Below, piece after piece: positions 1 through 11,901 of a stretch of DNA of 64,000 nucleotides. The notes beneath the pieces are model-generated. The model had not been told where the DNA came from, did not search any database, and saw only the letters and a program-made list of their open reading frames with translations. The stretch is from assembly GCA_034766995.1 (NCBI GenBank), contig CM068319.1:21529469-21593468 (forward strand), written 5' to 3'. Positions within the stretch are counted from its first letter, which is position 1; every line of letters begins with the position of its first letter. Position numbers and translations under genes: made by a program. The stretch is from Acanthacorydalis orientalis. Its lineage: Eukaryota; Arthropoda; Insecta; Megaloptera; Corydalidae.

Positions 1-57
<57 letters not shown>

Positions 58-62
58 TTGTT

Positions 63-142
<80 letters not shown>

Positions 143-178
143 TGTATATATTTGTATATATATATATATATATATATA
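1..178. repeat. (TA)n microsatellite, imperfect
   Basis: Alternating TA with scattered TATG interruptions over about 178 bases. It reaches the window edge, so its full length is unknown. Confidence 0.95.
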
Positions 179-486
179 AGTTGACAAACTATATTATTCT
201 TCGTTTACTCTCTGATTTGCCCTGATTCCAATTTTTACAGTTAATTTGTTACAAATGTTTCGCTTGATATATCATTTGTTATAACACTTCTATCAAGAAA
301 TTGATAAATCAGTAAAATAAAAATATTTGTTATAAAAAAAGTGCAAAAGCTTTATTGCCTTTTTCAGGGTTCATATCAAAAAACACATATTTCTTAATGA
401 TATTAAAAATTAAATAATGTGGATTATTATTGAATTTATTTTTCTCCCTACCTTCCTCTCTCCCTTGAGCTCTTGCTGTTTCCCTT

Positions 487-522
<36 letters not shown>

Positions 523-556
523 CATCTGTATGTATGTATGTATCTATGTATGTATG

Positions 557-600
<44 letters not shown>
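487..600. repeat. Compound (TC)n-(TA)n-(TATG)n-(TA)n microsatellite
   Basis: A pyrimidine TC run at about 487-504 changes into TA, then TATG/TATC repeats (about 530-560), then pure TA to 600. Confidence 0.95.
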
Positions 601-604
<4 letters not shown>

Positions 605-1419
605 TAGAAACCAACACAATTAAAAATTTTCTATGCAACTGGGAATGTATAAAATATATTTATAATTATTATTATAAATCATCTTTATCTAATATTTATA
701 AAATACTTAATATTCTTTGTAATATAATTTATATTTATCTATTTTTTTATTGATTGGAGAAAAAAATAAATCAACACACTTTAAAAAAACTGTTACAAAA
801 AGTTACTTCATAAATTAATATTGACAAAAATTCTGCCTTCATTCATAAGTACTTAATAATATTATTATCCTTAAAAATATAATTGTGGATAAAATATAAC
901 ACCTGTAAATTATTAAAATATTTGTAAATAATTACAATTATCTCAATTATTTTTTTTTCTTATTCAAAATTTTACTCATCCCTGCCGTAAATTTTAATTA
1001 AAAAAAGAAAGTTGGAAAGTATTTGTCAAGAACGATGTTTAAATGTCAATTGATACAATGTAGGATCGACCAAAATTCTTAATATGTTTAATATTTTCTC
1101 AGTATTCAATTTGCATAATTAATGCAGAAAAGTGAATATATTACAATATTGTTTTTCTTTTTTTTTTAAAAAAAACCTATTATACATAATTTAATATTTT
1201 ATTTTAAAGAATCTTAAACTGTTCTCCTCGTAAAATATTTCTGTGTTCAGTATTTTTTTTATATTTTTTACATAAAACATGATCGTAAAAAATAATAAAT
1301 ATTCCTGTTTTTACCTGCAAAACTTACCATAACTACATTCTTAATTTCTATATTTTTTTTAATGGCGAATATATAAAATTTACAAGTTGTTTAAATAAAA
1401 AAATATGTATATTTATCAG

Positions 1420-1597
1420 GGGCAGCATTAGCTGTTCCTCAGGGTTTGTCAAGAAAACAGCAGTCTCAAGAACAAGGACGTAGGCGCCAACAACAACGAC
1501 CAACTGTACCACCGTCTGAACGCGATGAAGATGACCTTACCACTGATCAATGCCCTGAACCAAATGGATATTTTGCAGATGCTGAACAATGTGACAA
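1420..1597 (+). CDS. obst-B: obst-B-like exon: signal-peptide end, Q/R-rich linker, start of CBM14 domain 1
   Basis: The acceptor is TTTATCAG|GG and the donor is AA|GTAAGT. The exon enters in phase 1 and leaves in phase 2, splitting a Lys codon just after the second cysteine of domain 1 (EQCDK). It encodes the low-complexity Gln/Arg linker and the first half of domain 1. This mid-domain intron is not seen in the other four genes. Confidence 0.88.
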
Positions 1598-1830
1598 GTA
1601 AGTAATCTAATTTTTTTCAATCGATTTAAGGTCATTGCCTATCACTACTTATACTTAACCTTCAGTATAAGTATTTAATTAAAATTCGTTTCTTATAAGG
1701 TAATTAAACACAAAAAAAAGAAATATCCAGAAAGATTTATTTATTTAATATGTTCAGATCAGTATTTTTCTTTATGAACATTCTTAAATGATTTTTTTTA
1801 ATTTCTCTCTTTCTCTTTCTCCACATATGT

Positions 1831-1892
<62 letters not shown>

Positions 1893-4800
1893 TTTTAAGA
1901 ATATTATTAATCTAATAATTACATGAATATTTATTCATAAAATACAATTACAAAAAAATTCAGTATACCAAATATAGAAAAATACAATTATTCATTTCTT
2001 TACAAGAAGCGGTTGATTATTTCTTCATTTTTTTTATACAATCTTCTATAATTATAATTGATGTAAAATATACATAAATCAAAATTGATGTAACTCGAAT
2101 TCCAAAAACTTGTTTGTATTTCAGGCCAATACTAATAGCATAAAATATTTATGTTGACATTTTACACAGAATTAATTTTTAATCGTTTACTTCTAAAGAT
2201 ATAAATCGGTATTTCGATTTTACCTTGTCATTTTGTTTAATTATTATTATCATCAGCAGAATATATTTACATTAAACCTGATGCTTTTAAAATATATTTT
2301 TAGAAAAATATTTATTAGAAAGAAGAACTTTAAAAATAAAATCATTTAAAAGAAGATATATAATTTATTAATAAAAATATTAATTTTTAAGAACACTAGT
2401 TTATATTCTTATTAAATAAAAATCCTAATATAGAGTCTTAGAATGTAATCGGAAATTATTTATATTAGTTATTGATTTAAGTATTATAAAAAAATATATA
2501 TATTTGATGTTGTAAGTACTTGAAGTTGTATTTTTAATTGACTTTCAAACATATCATTATAATATACCCTTTCGTTATATGGAACCCTCAGTTATGACCT
2601 TCATATAAAATTGAGGACAATAGCCTAATCTGTAAACAAATATGTGTACTTTCACAATATTATTTTATTATATTTTTTGCGTAGATAAATGAATACTTTG
2701 AGTAATTCATTTCAGAACTTCGTAGAAAAAAAGAACTAACAGAAAATATTAAACAATAATTAAATACTATCAATCTTAAAATTCAAACAGGACAAGATGA
2801 AAATTGTATATGAAGAAATAAAAAAATATTATTGTTTAATATTTTTTTAATTAATCGTTTTAATGAATCTATTACATATATATATATATATATAAGAACG
2901 AGTAGGAACCAGTCGTTTGTCATGAACAGATTAATATTAATAATATAAAATATATATATCCTGTAAAATAACTACATTTAACTATTTCAGGGTCGTGAAA
3001 TGTAACACTTGAAGTATCATTGTTGAATTTGTAATTTTGAAATCTATTAACAAAAAGAAACATGTAATAACATGCTATCATATACTAGACATGTATTATT
3101 CATTGTTGATCATTTTTGTAATTATGTGTTATTTTTCTTACAAAGAAAAATATATACAACCTTCAAAGTGCTTGAAAATATATTGTGTCCAAACTTTTAT
3201 CTCAGTTAAAAACATATCAAAAGCTTTACGTGTAAAAGTAACATTTCTTAGTTATAATGATTATTTATTTGATTTCATTATGAGATGATACAATCGTGTG
3301 AATCTTCAAAGCGTGTCACATTCATTATTCATAACAACCTTGACATTAAAATTAATTTATATGATATTTAAGATTGATAAAATCATAGTATACGGATGTC
3401 TATGACGAGAAATATAAATAATAAATGTAAAAAATAAATATTTACAAAATTTATTTAAGAATGAGAATACTTTAAGATGTACCTAAATAAATAAAACATT
3501 TGTCTGTTGGATTTATTGTTCAAAATATTACTAACTTATAAATATATTAAACTAACGATCATTACTTAATTTTTATTGCTTAATTATACAATTTGCATTT
3601 AAATGATTCTATCGCAATATTTTTACAAAATATTATAGTGTTATATTAATACTGCAATATTTATAAGTATATTTTAATTTGACAATGTTTTGATTATATG
3701 TATATATATATATATATATACTGATAATAAAATATTTTATTAGATATTACGACTGTCGAGATGGTGAAATTCATGAAAAATTGTGTCCAGATGGTATGGT
3801 CTTCAATGATTATAGTTCACATGAAGAAAAATGCGATTTACCATTTAATATTGATTGTAGCCATCGACCTAAATTACGTAAGTCATAAAATTATTTATAC
3901 AAGTTAATAGATTTGAAGATAACCTTTATTTTTTTAAGAGAATTTAAAATAATTGTTATAGAGGACTCAATCTAGATTTAACACTATTCAATGTATTTAA
4001 TATTAAATAAAATTTAAAAAAAAAATACATTCATAATAAAAAATTAAAGTTAAATATAATAATTATCATTGTTACTTCATAATATATATTAAAATATAGG
4101 TTCTTAAAAAGATAAAGTAATGTTTTTTAAGCATTATTTTAATTATTTCATATTTATTCATTATAAATAATAATAAGATACTACATAATTCCAAATAATG
4201 CATTATCATGTATATATTTCGAAGAAAGAACGAAGTTAATCTAAAAAATGTTGATAGATTTTTTTTAACTTTGTGCAAAATAAATCTGAAATGATGAAAT
4301 CGGAACGGACATTGATTAATATCATTTACTCGAAAGTTGAGCGTTTAAAAATGAATTAAATGATTTTTAAAAATGTACATTTGATCGAATCGATAATTTT
4401 GAAAGTAGAAAATTATTTTATTGATCATTTAATATTAGGAAATTACAAATTAATATATATATATATATATATTAAAAAATAGAAAATAATATTAAAAAGT
4501 GACAATAAATATGTTTTTTTTTTCAAAAATTGTCTTATAAGAGAAATTTAATTTTCAAATTTCTTGACAAAATTTCTAATTTCACTTCTATAAAATGCCG
4601 ATCGAAACATACATTTTGTTTGAAGAATTTTAGAAACTTCACAATGATTTTGTAAAAGAAATGTTGTGATTAAAATGAATTCCATTTTATCTATACATAG
4701 AACAACCGAAACCAAGTTTACATTGCCCACGTCTTCACGGTTACTTCGGTCACGAACAGCCTAATGTTTGTGATAAGTTCTATTACTGCGTCGATGGAAA

Positions 4801-5922
4801 ATTCAACATGATTACATGTCCAGACGGGCTTGTTTATAATGAAAAAAGTGGTATATGCTCGTGGCCCGATGAAGCTAAGAAGAAAGGTTGTTCATCAGAA
4901 GGTAAGTTTATTTGCTTATTTTATAATATTTTTTCTACACTCAATTTAATATGTACCGTTAATATCACTTCACCTCATATACTTCAGAAGTCATTAGTTT
5001 GGTAGTTGTAAAACTTTTAATCTATGTATATACAATCTGTACAGTCTAGTCTATGTATACCTGTAATTATTTAATCTAAAACATCGATCAACTTATACGA
5101 AATGATTTATGTATTTAATATATGTATTTAATGATTTTCAATTCTAAGAATCTGCTGAAGACTAAAAAAGTTATCTTATACACTAAAACTATTTATATTA
5201 TATTATTATTAATCATATATTTGAAATGGTTCCTTCAAAGGTAATTACATATACTAAGAATACATTTTTTGTTTAAAAACTATTACAAGAAATTAAAATG
5301 TTAGCAATTAGATGTATTCTTTTATTAGATATGATGTAACGATTTATATTATTTATAAAATATTACTTTACGGGAATGAATAAAAGATTGTTAAAAGATT
5401 TTCAAACATATTTTTTGTTAATCAAATTTCAAGAATCTATGTTATGGCATGCTTCCATAGAATAATGAATTTTTATAGTGAATATGCTTATTTAATTAAT
5501 TATTTAAATCCATCTACTTATACTAATATTTTATTATATATATATGTTAAAAAAGTATATATTTTTTAAAAATAGTATTATTAGTTTCAGTAGATCAAAT
5601 ATTATTTTATTATTATTTATATAAAGATGTGAGAAATGGATCAATATCATTTTTGGTGTTTTTCAAAAATTTTTACTTCTCCAGAGTTTTTTTACTTCTT
5701 CAAAACCGCTAAATATTTTTTCTTATCAAAATTATTCAATAAGTCGTATCTGAATTTTTTAAAGATAGAATTTTCATTGAAATGCACATGAGTAATAATC
5801 AAAATGATACATTACTGAACAGTTTTCAACAGACATTTTTTGTATTTTTTGAGAATGAAAAATAATTTTACAAGAGTTGTTAATGAACCTATTAAAATGT
5901 CGAACCTTTTTAAAATATATTT

Positions 5923-5964
<42 letters not shown>

Positions 5965-7638
5965 TTGAAAGACAATTATTTATCAAGTATAACACAATAA
6001 TTTTCATAAAGTATTAAAATATCTGATATAGAAAATCTGATATCTAATATAGAAATAAAGCAGAAATGTTTTTAATTCAGTTTAAGAAAATGGTGCTCTG
6101 GACTGAAAACTGGTCTTATATAATATCACTGTGTTAATTTATTTTAAATTTTTACTAATTCTTCAAATGAGATTTCGAAAATATCATTTTCGTTTCAGAA
6201 TTGATAATTCAAATTTAGTTAATTGTTTTTTTTATGAATAAAGAACTGTTTATAATTATAATTCATTTTATGAAGAATAATGAAATATAACTATATTTTT
6301 TTTAAATTATATCACAAATTAAATTACTTCTTTACTGTTTTTTCATGTATTTCTTAAAAAGTGTTCGAAACAAACAGTTTCTATTTATTCGTTTGAATTT
6401 TAATATAAATTTAAACATTTACCATGAATAAAAAGCAACAATATTTACACAAAATTATTTCAGACGTATTCCAGTTCCAATGTCCTAAAGTAGACGAGAG
6501 TGTAGGGGCAACTCATCCACGTTACGCTGATCCTGATGACTGTCAATTTTTCTATGTATGTATTAATGGAGACGTACCACGTCGTAATGGCTGTAAATTG
6601 GGGCAAGCTTTTGATGATCGGTCAAAACGTTGTGACTGGGCAAGGAAGATTCCTGAATGGTAAGTCAATGGAATTCACTTTTTTATATAATTATTTTAAT
6701 ATTATAAAGTAATTTATATTTTCTAGAGTATAAAATTTTACGGTTTAAACGATGACAGAGTGATTCAGTAATTATATAATTATTTATTTGATTACTAATT
6801 GATATTCATTTTAAAATTGCATGTCCGTTTTAATATAATTTATAAATAGGAAAATCATATATAAAAGATTATAATTTTTAATACAATATTTTTAATGTAT
6901 AAGCTTTTATTTAAATAGGATTAAATAATTGTTCTGCACGAATCCTGTGAATCAGGTAAATTCATTTCTTCTACGACCGATTACGACTTTTGTTATTTCG
7001 AGATAGATCTTGAACTCGATTCATCGAGAATTCAAGATGTATCAAAAGATGATGAAAGTAGAAACCAGTTATAGAAGAAACGAACTCACAGTTGATCTAC
7101 AGGATTTATAAACCACCTAATAGATACCCAGAAATACAGTATAAATAATAGTAAATAATAATTGTCTTAAAATTTATGTTTTTTTTTTTAATTACTCTCA
7201 AATATAATTTCAAAGTTCCTACAATCTGTCATTTAATCATTTTTCTTATTATTCATAAATATCTAGAAAAAATAACACTCATAATTTTTTTATGTAGAAT
7301 ATTTTTTTTTATGAAAGTCTACATTTAATTCTTCTTATTTCAATTTTATTATACTTATACCATTTCATATTTTTTTAATTTCATTAAAATTAAACATTTT
7401 TTTAATATTTTAATAGTTATTTTTTTACTTCATACACATTGCCTTGTGAAATGTATAATAATAAATGTAATGAATATGATTTAAAAAAAATGCATATTTT
7501 TTTAGTGCTGACTGGTACAAAGGTCAACTAACCGACGAAGAACTCGAAGCTTTAGAAAATCCTCCAACCAAACGTCCAAGAACTCAAAGTTCGCAATCTA
7601 GAAGAAAAACCTCTAGACCTGCACCAGTCGAAGAATAG
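1420..7638 (+). CDS. obst-B: Obstructor-B-like CPAP3 chitin-binding protein, 5' partial
   Basis: Five coding exons are visible: 1420-1597, 3744-3877, 4701-4901, 6464-6659 and 7506-7638 (stop TAG). All join in frame through GT-AG introns and give 280 residues. The first visible exon opens in phase 1 with the end of a signal peptide (GAALAVPQG), so the ATG exon lies left of the window. A basic, Gln/Arg-rich linker of about 40 residues follows, then three CBM14 domains, each with six cysteines. A charged tail follows the last domain (ADWYKGQLTDEELEALENPP, then Arg/Ser/Lys-rich). The Gln/Arg-rich N-terminus, the CDKYYDC, YFGHE and TCPDGLVYN motifs and the ADWYK..LTDEEL tail match my memory of Drosophila obst-B (CPAP3-B). 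Family role: a secreted chitin-matrix protein of cuticle. Assignment to the family is near certain; the obst-B orthology is strong but was not checked by search. Confidence 0.9.
1598..3743 (+). other. Intron of the obst-B-like gene (splits CBM14 domain 1)
   Basis: A phase-2 intron of 2146 bases. Contains (TA)n at about 1833-1888, 2875-2894 and 3700-3720. I see no gene in it; an 83-codon ORF at 3037-3288 shows no recognisable domain. Confidence 0.8.
3744..3877 (+). CDS. obst-B: obst-B-like exon: second half of CBM14 domain 1
   Basis: The acceptor is TTTATTAG|A and the donor is C|GTAAGT. The exon starts with the last base of the split Lys codon and supplies YYDC, cysteines 3 to 6 and the inter-domain SHRPKL. 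It leaves in phase 1 inside a Gln codon. A (TA)n tract ends about 22 bases before the acceptor. Confidence 0.9.
3878..4700 (+). other. Intron of the obst-B-like gene (domain 1 / domain 2)
   Basis: A phase-1 intron with a Gln codon split C|AA. It holds a short (TA)n at about 4451-4472 and nothing else recognised. Confidence 0.85.
4701..4901 (+). CDS. obst-B: obst-B-like exon: CBM14 domain 2
   Basis: A symmetrical phase 1-1 exon. It encodes QPKPSLHCPRLHGYFGHE onward, with all six cysteines and the conserved aromatic run FYYC. It ends in a Glu-rich SSE before the donor G|GTAAGT. Confidence 0.92.
4902..6463 (+). other. Intron of the obst-B-like gene (domain 2 / domain 3)
   Basis: A phase-1 intron, AT-rich, with (TA)n at about 5929-5962. 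No other feature seen. Confidence 0.85.
6464..6659 (+). CDS. obst-B: obst-B-like exon: CBM14 domain 3
   Basis: The exon enters in phase 1 (G|AC gives Asp) after TTATTTCAG and leaves in phase 2 (TG|GTAAGT). The last cysteine codon is completed in the next exon. Motifs are DDCQFFYVC, the run NGDVPRRNGC, and CDWARKIPE. An upstream in-frame ATG at 6424 lies in intron sequence and is not the start. Confidence 0.92.
6660..7505 (+). other. Last intron of the obst-B-like gene, containing a hairpin
   Basis: A phase-2 intron that splits the final Cys codon. Around 6960-7140 the base composition is less AT-biased than the rest of the intron and holds a long stem-loop, listed separately. Confidence 0.85.
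6987..7058 (+). ncRNA. Pre-miRNA-like stem-loop in intron (candidate)
   Basis: Arm 6987-7019 pairs by eye with arm 7024-7058 around a 4-base loop (TTCA, 7020-7023). Of 33 left-arm positions, 29 can pair, counting four G-U wobbles. There is one 3-base internal mismatch, one G-G mismatch and a 2-base bulge. Partial pairing continues outward for about a dozen bases on each side. The shape and length fit an animal pre-miRNA, here an intronic hairpin on the sense strand of the host gene. I do not recognise a known miRNA seed. It could instead be a decayed inverted repeat. Confidence 0.35.
7506..7638 (+). CDS. obst-B: obst-B-like terminal exon: Cys6 completion and charged tail
   Basis: The first base completes the final Cys codon (TG|T). 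ADWYKG, an acidic stretch, a Pro/Arg/Ser-rich basic stretch and PAPVEE then lead to TAG. The basic tail has no chitin-binding cysteines. Confidence 0.9.
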
Positions 7639-7667
7639 ATGTTAATCAATTAATTTCCTATATAATC

Positions 7668-7673
7668 AATAAA
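7668..7673 (+). terminator. Candidate polyadenylation signal of the obst-B-like gene
   Basis: AATAAA lies 30 bases after the stop codon, followed by a T-rich stretch. In DNA this AT-rich the hexamer also occurs by chance; its position makes it plausible. Confidence 0.5.
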
Positions 7674-8186
7674 TATGTTTTTATAATGTATATTAGTTAG
7701 TAACTTTATCTATTTTTGTATTTTATAAGATCATTATAATAAATTTTTTCGAATGTTTAGAAAAGTATATATTCATTTCCAGCATTTTGAAAACTTTTGA
7801 CCATTTTTCAATACAGAATTAAGTGGAAATCAGTTTTATTATGATTTTAATACATAAAATCAAATATTTTAAAAACATTTTCCGGCTATAAATACTAATT
7901 AAGTTGACACAAAGCAATGTTTACAAAATTCCTTTTTATAATTCAATGTGATTTTTCAATTTCCAATAAATTCCAAGAAATGATCGAAAACGAAATTGAA
8001 ATTTATTTTGGTTGTATCCTTTCCAAGAACACGCGTAACTGTGACGGAATATCAATTGGAAAGCAGCTATTATATTTAAAATATACATTGAACTTCACAA
8101 TTTTACTGAATTGAAATTCAATGTGTATAAAATAAAAACTACATATGGAAGGTAAGTAAATTAAAAAAATATTTATATATTTACAA

Positions 8187-8233
<47 letters not shown>

Positions 8234-9463
8234 GTAAGAAAAATATACAATAAACAAATCGGAGAATCAGTTCATCAATGTATTCAAAGGATCATTAAGA
8301 AAACATATCTATCCATATAATTCTCTTTGAATTACAATAATTGTTTAAAATGACCACCTTTGATATTTTTGCAGGTACAATAATAATTAGTAATGGAAGA
8401 TAGTTAAGTAGTTGTGTGCATTAGCACATCTATTACAACGCTTTCTATACAAATATACAATTTTTTACCAATAATTACTTTTTTCATACATGTTTTATTC
8501 AAACATCTCTTCTTCATAAATAAACAATACTATCTCAATCATAAAATATTCTATGGAACAATCTGTATACAATAATTCACATATCCAACTACAATTCCTT
8601 ATTTTTTATTCAAATAATTACATAGATACGGATTATTCATATTAACATTCAATTTATGATTTAAATAAAATTGGAATAGAGAGAAAATAAATTTAAAATT
8701 AATGACAATGCATTATATTTTTACATCGTTTAATACTAGTTAATAATATAATAGTAATTATCAATAGTGATTAATAATAATAATTATCAGTAAATATTTC
8801 CACATATAAAACTTAATTAATATCTGGATTGCTTATTTGTAGCATATTGATTCAAATATTTTTTTTATTTAAGCAACTGCATTTCATACGTTTGACATAT
8901 CAAGAGAAAATTGTAGTAATATTATCCAATCAATTTATAATTGATTAAAATACTTTTATAAAATTTCATATAACAACAATTAATTAAAAAGAAACTATTT
9001 TGATAAAATTTATATAAACACTGTTAATAAATAAACAAAACCTGTCAAATGACAACACTTTCGTTCGTTTCAAAAATAAGAGAAACTCGGAACAAACATT
9101 GCATTTTATAAAATACTAAATTCTTAGGATTCTTGTAAACATTACTGTTTTTTTTCAGCTACGACATTTGAATACATGAAGCGAAATTATAAAACCATTT
9201 ACAGAAAAGAAAATTTATATAATTATATAACGACGTCGTTAACGAACAATAAATAAAAGACGTTAACATTTGAAATAAAAGAATTAGAAGTAGTAATTGA
9301 CTTTCATACTCTTAGAGATGTTCAAAATAGGGTATGGACAGTAAATATATATTGTACTCGGTTGAAAATCACTTATAGATAATCTTATTTTTTATTAAAG
9401 TACTGTTTCTTTCTTAATAATATTTTTTAAATGTTTTTTATAACATAGCTAAATAATATAAAA

Positions 9464-9469
<6 letters not shown>

Positions 9470-9518
<49 letters not shown>
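9470..9518. repeat. (TA)n microsatellite
   Basis: A nearly pure TA tract of about 49 bases in the gap before obst-A. Confidence 0.93.
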
Positions 9519-9521
<3 letters not shown>

Positions 9522-10651
9522 AGATACTTTCTTTTTATCCTGCATTTAAAAAACTATCTCAGGAACATTTACATTTTATTTATATAGTGTATTAGTTAGA
9601 TAAAATTAAAATCTTTTCGCTTAAAGTATAAAAAATATAAGAATACTTTAAAACTAGGCTGGCTTTATATTTGTTTATGATAGAAAGATACATTACGATA
9701 TTCTGATTCTTGTCTTTTTTTATACAAAAGCTATTAATAAAAGAAATAAGTAAATCAATGTAATTTTAAAAAATAACTATTTAAAAATTGCTATATATGA
9801 TATATATATATATATATACACATATATGAAATTTAATTCATAACTTTCATTCTATATTTAAATTACATTTATAATATAAATATTTGATTAACTTTGATTC
9901 TAGTTTTTTTTTTGGACCTACACGTTTACATAAAAGGCTTTGACACTTAATTATGCATATATTATACATTCAATACTTAGGTTATTAATTATTTGTTTTT
10001 GATAATTAATTTATATAAAAAGTTCAAAAAGGGCTCTTTAATTTTTTAATTATTTGTAGATCTACAATTTTAAATATAATTACTAAAAGTTACTTATTAC
10101 TATTTTATTTAAAAAAGAAGAACTTACATATAATTATTTAATTAATATATACATATATATATATATTTAATTACGTTTTAATTTTTTTTTAAAATATTCA
10201 TTTATTCTAAGTAATCATCATGCATCCATATTGTATATAAATATATGTACATTTACGGTAGTTTTCTGATTTCTGAAAGGTGTATAACAGATATAAGTGT
10301 TGCATTAACTAATTGGTAATATTATACATTTTATGTTTAAAGTTCAACGTCTTCTGAAGATTGACTAACTTACACAATTTTATATTTAAAAGGTCTTCCA
10401 CCTCTACTTACATGAAGAACTTGACATATAAATGACAAACAATTCAGTGAATAAAATTTCTCTAATAACACAGTGGAAATATAATAATGTGTATGTGGCA
10501 AATGCCATGAGAATATGATATTTATTATGTAAACAGTGGGTGCCTTTATTGAAAAAGAGTTGCTGATAGATAAAAGTCAACGCCGTTTTAATATAGATAC
10601 CTTACTGGAACCTACAGTGTCTAAACATATAAACGCGTCGAATATGTTTTA

Positions 10652-10788
10652 AAACTTTCACTGATGTTCGTAATATAATATTGTATGGATAGTTTTTAAC
10701 GGTATAGAGTAAGATGGCATTCGTCGAGAATATAGAAAGTGTGAAATGGACTATACTCTATTTTACATTCGCGAAACAGTGAAAGTTT
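10652..10788. repeat. Short inverted-repeat element (MITE-like, candidate)
   Basis: A perfect 12-base inverted repeat bounds 137 bases: AAACTTTCACTG at 10652-10663 and its complement CAGTGAAAGTTT at 10777-10788. Just inside, GTTCG..TAA and TTTCGCGAATGTAA resemble each other, and a further inner pair, TAGAGTA/TACTCTA, is present. No clear target-site duplication was identified. It could be a small non-autonomous DNA transposon remnant or a cruciform-forming regulatory element. Confidence 0.4.
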
Positions 10789-11428
10789 GCCATAATATTT
10801 CACTAATATTTACCAATTCGTTTTTAATAAAATAGTTCTCTTTTTTTTTATTTATCTTCAAGTTTATTTCGATTTTTATTAGAAAATCATACTAAAATAG
10901 CCGCTTTGTATTAGTTTTGTTAAAAATTATAAAATTTGCAAACATTAGCACTTGATATTTCTTTAAGATCGTTTGCATTTAGCATAGGTGTTTTATTGTT
11001 TCCACTAAATTTGTCTTTTAAAAACAAGAAATATTTAATTATAAAAAGCTTCAATATTAAAGCTTTTTATCAAATAATAAAAAAATGAATAACTAAACAT
11101 TTGAAACTACGAAAAAATAATTGAGAACTTTTAGTTTTACAACAAAGAATAAAATGAACTAAAGGCATCATTACCTACATTTATACATACACACTAATGC
11201 ACATGCATGTATCTGCATATGTCTGCGTATGTAAATGATTAAAATGCGTAAACATTTAAATATTAAAATAAATTAAACGTCTCATTCAGGTTCAAAGTAA
11301 TTAGAAAATTTCATATTTTAATATAAATAACACTTTGAATTAAAATACATAATTATTAATTTTTATCAAAAATATATACTAAAAAAATAAAAATATGTAA
11401 CTGTACATGTAAAATTATGACAAAGATA

Positions 11429-11488
<60 letters not shown>

Positions 11489-11547
11489 TTTAATTAGTTG
11501 TATAGTTAAAAAATATATAAAGTTACATCTTGATACACATATACATA

Positions 11548-11590
<43 letters not shown>

Positions 11591-11599
11591 CACACACAC

Positions 11600-11647
<48 letters not shown>
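11429..11647. repeat. Cluster of three (TA)n tracts with CA/TACA interruptions
   Basis: TA tracts at about 11429-11482, 11551-11584 and 11605-11647, with a short (CA)n near 11590. The last one directly precedes the exon-like ORF. Confidence 0.9.
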
Positions 11648-11652
<5 letters not shown>

Positions 11653-11684
11653 AAAGTATGTATGGATTTTTATATTTTTTTTAG

Positions 11685-11901
11685 ATGTTCATCCATTTCA
11701 AATATTCATGTCCTTCGAATTATTCATGAAATTCGACCTTGTTGTCAAAAAGGTCTTAAATTAGAAACTTGTTTCGAAAATAATTATACTGGATACATTC
11801 TAATTTCAATAATGATCGTTTACGTGGCCATTATAATGTTTATTCATGTCGGACTGTTCGCAAAAAAAGTACCAAAAAAAAAATACGATTTATATAATTA
11901 A
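11685..11901 (+). CDS. Exon-like ORF with one transmembrane segment, function unknown
   Basis: A good acceptor (T-rich tract then TTTTTTTTAG at 11675-11684) opens a frame of about 71 codons ending in TAA at 11899-11901. The protein starts [16 protein letters not shown] and has the pair PCCQKG and a potential N-glycosylation site NYT. A hydrophobic run of about 22 residues follows ([20 protein letters not shown]), then a Lys-rich tail ([13 protein letters not shown]). Third codon positions are mixed (GTC, GCC, CTG, TAC), unlike the surrounding AT-rich DNA. It must be entered in phase 2; no convincing upstream exon was found. It may be the last exon of a small single-pass membrane protein, or a chance ORF. 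I do not recognise the family. Confidence 0.35.

Larger units (their letters stand above)
1..1419. other. Non-coding, presumed first intron of the obst-B-like gene
   Basis: Since the exon at 1420 is entered in phase 1 and the signal-peptide exon is missing, this stretch is read as intron. It holds an imperfect (TA)n block at 1-178, a (TC)n/(TA)n/(TATG)n compound repeat at about 487-600, and otherwise featureless AT-rich sequence. No exon with a phase-1 donor was found. Confidence 0.6.

Noticed and set aside
22..225. ORFs encoding Tyr-Ile repeats (also at 410-753, 8003-8257, 17391-17606, 23219-23482, 34479-35127, 37379-37573, 43802-44042, 56350-56617)
   Set aside because: These are translations of (TA)n microsatellites; no coding signal apart from the repeat.
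417..523. Hydrophobic N-terminus (MWIIIEFIFLP...) as a possible signal-peptide exon of the obst-B-like gene
   Set aside because: The next exon needs a phase-1 donor. The nearby GTATGT sites are in phase 0 and lie inside a microsatellite.
9229..9240. Perfect palindrome AACGACGTCGTT as a regulatory site
   Set aside because: It contains a GACGTC core but lies far from any gene start and has no supporting context.
10714..10779. Short ORF MAFVENIESVKW... as exon 1 for the transmembrane exon at 11685
   Set aside because: The phase would fit, but the donor (GTGAAA) is weak, there is no signal or promoter, and it sits inside the inverted-repeat element.
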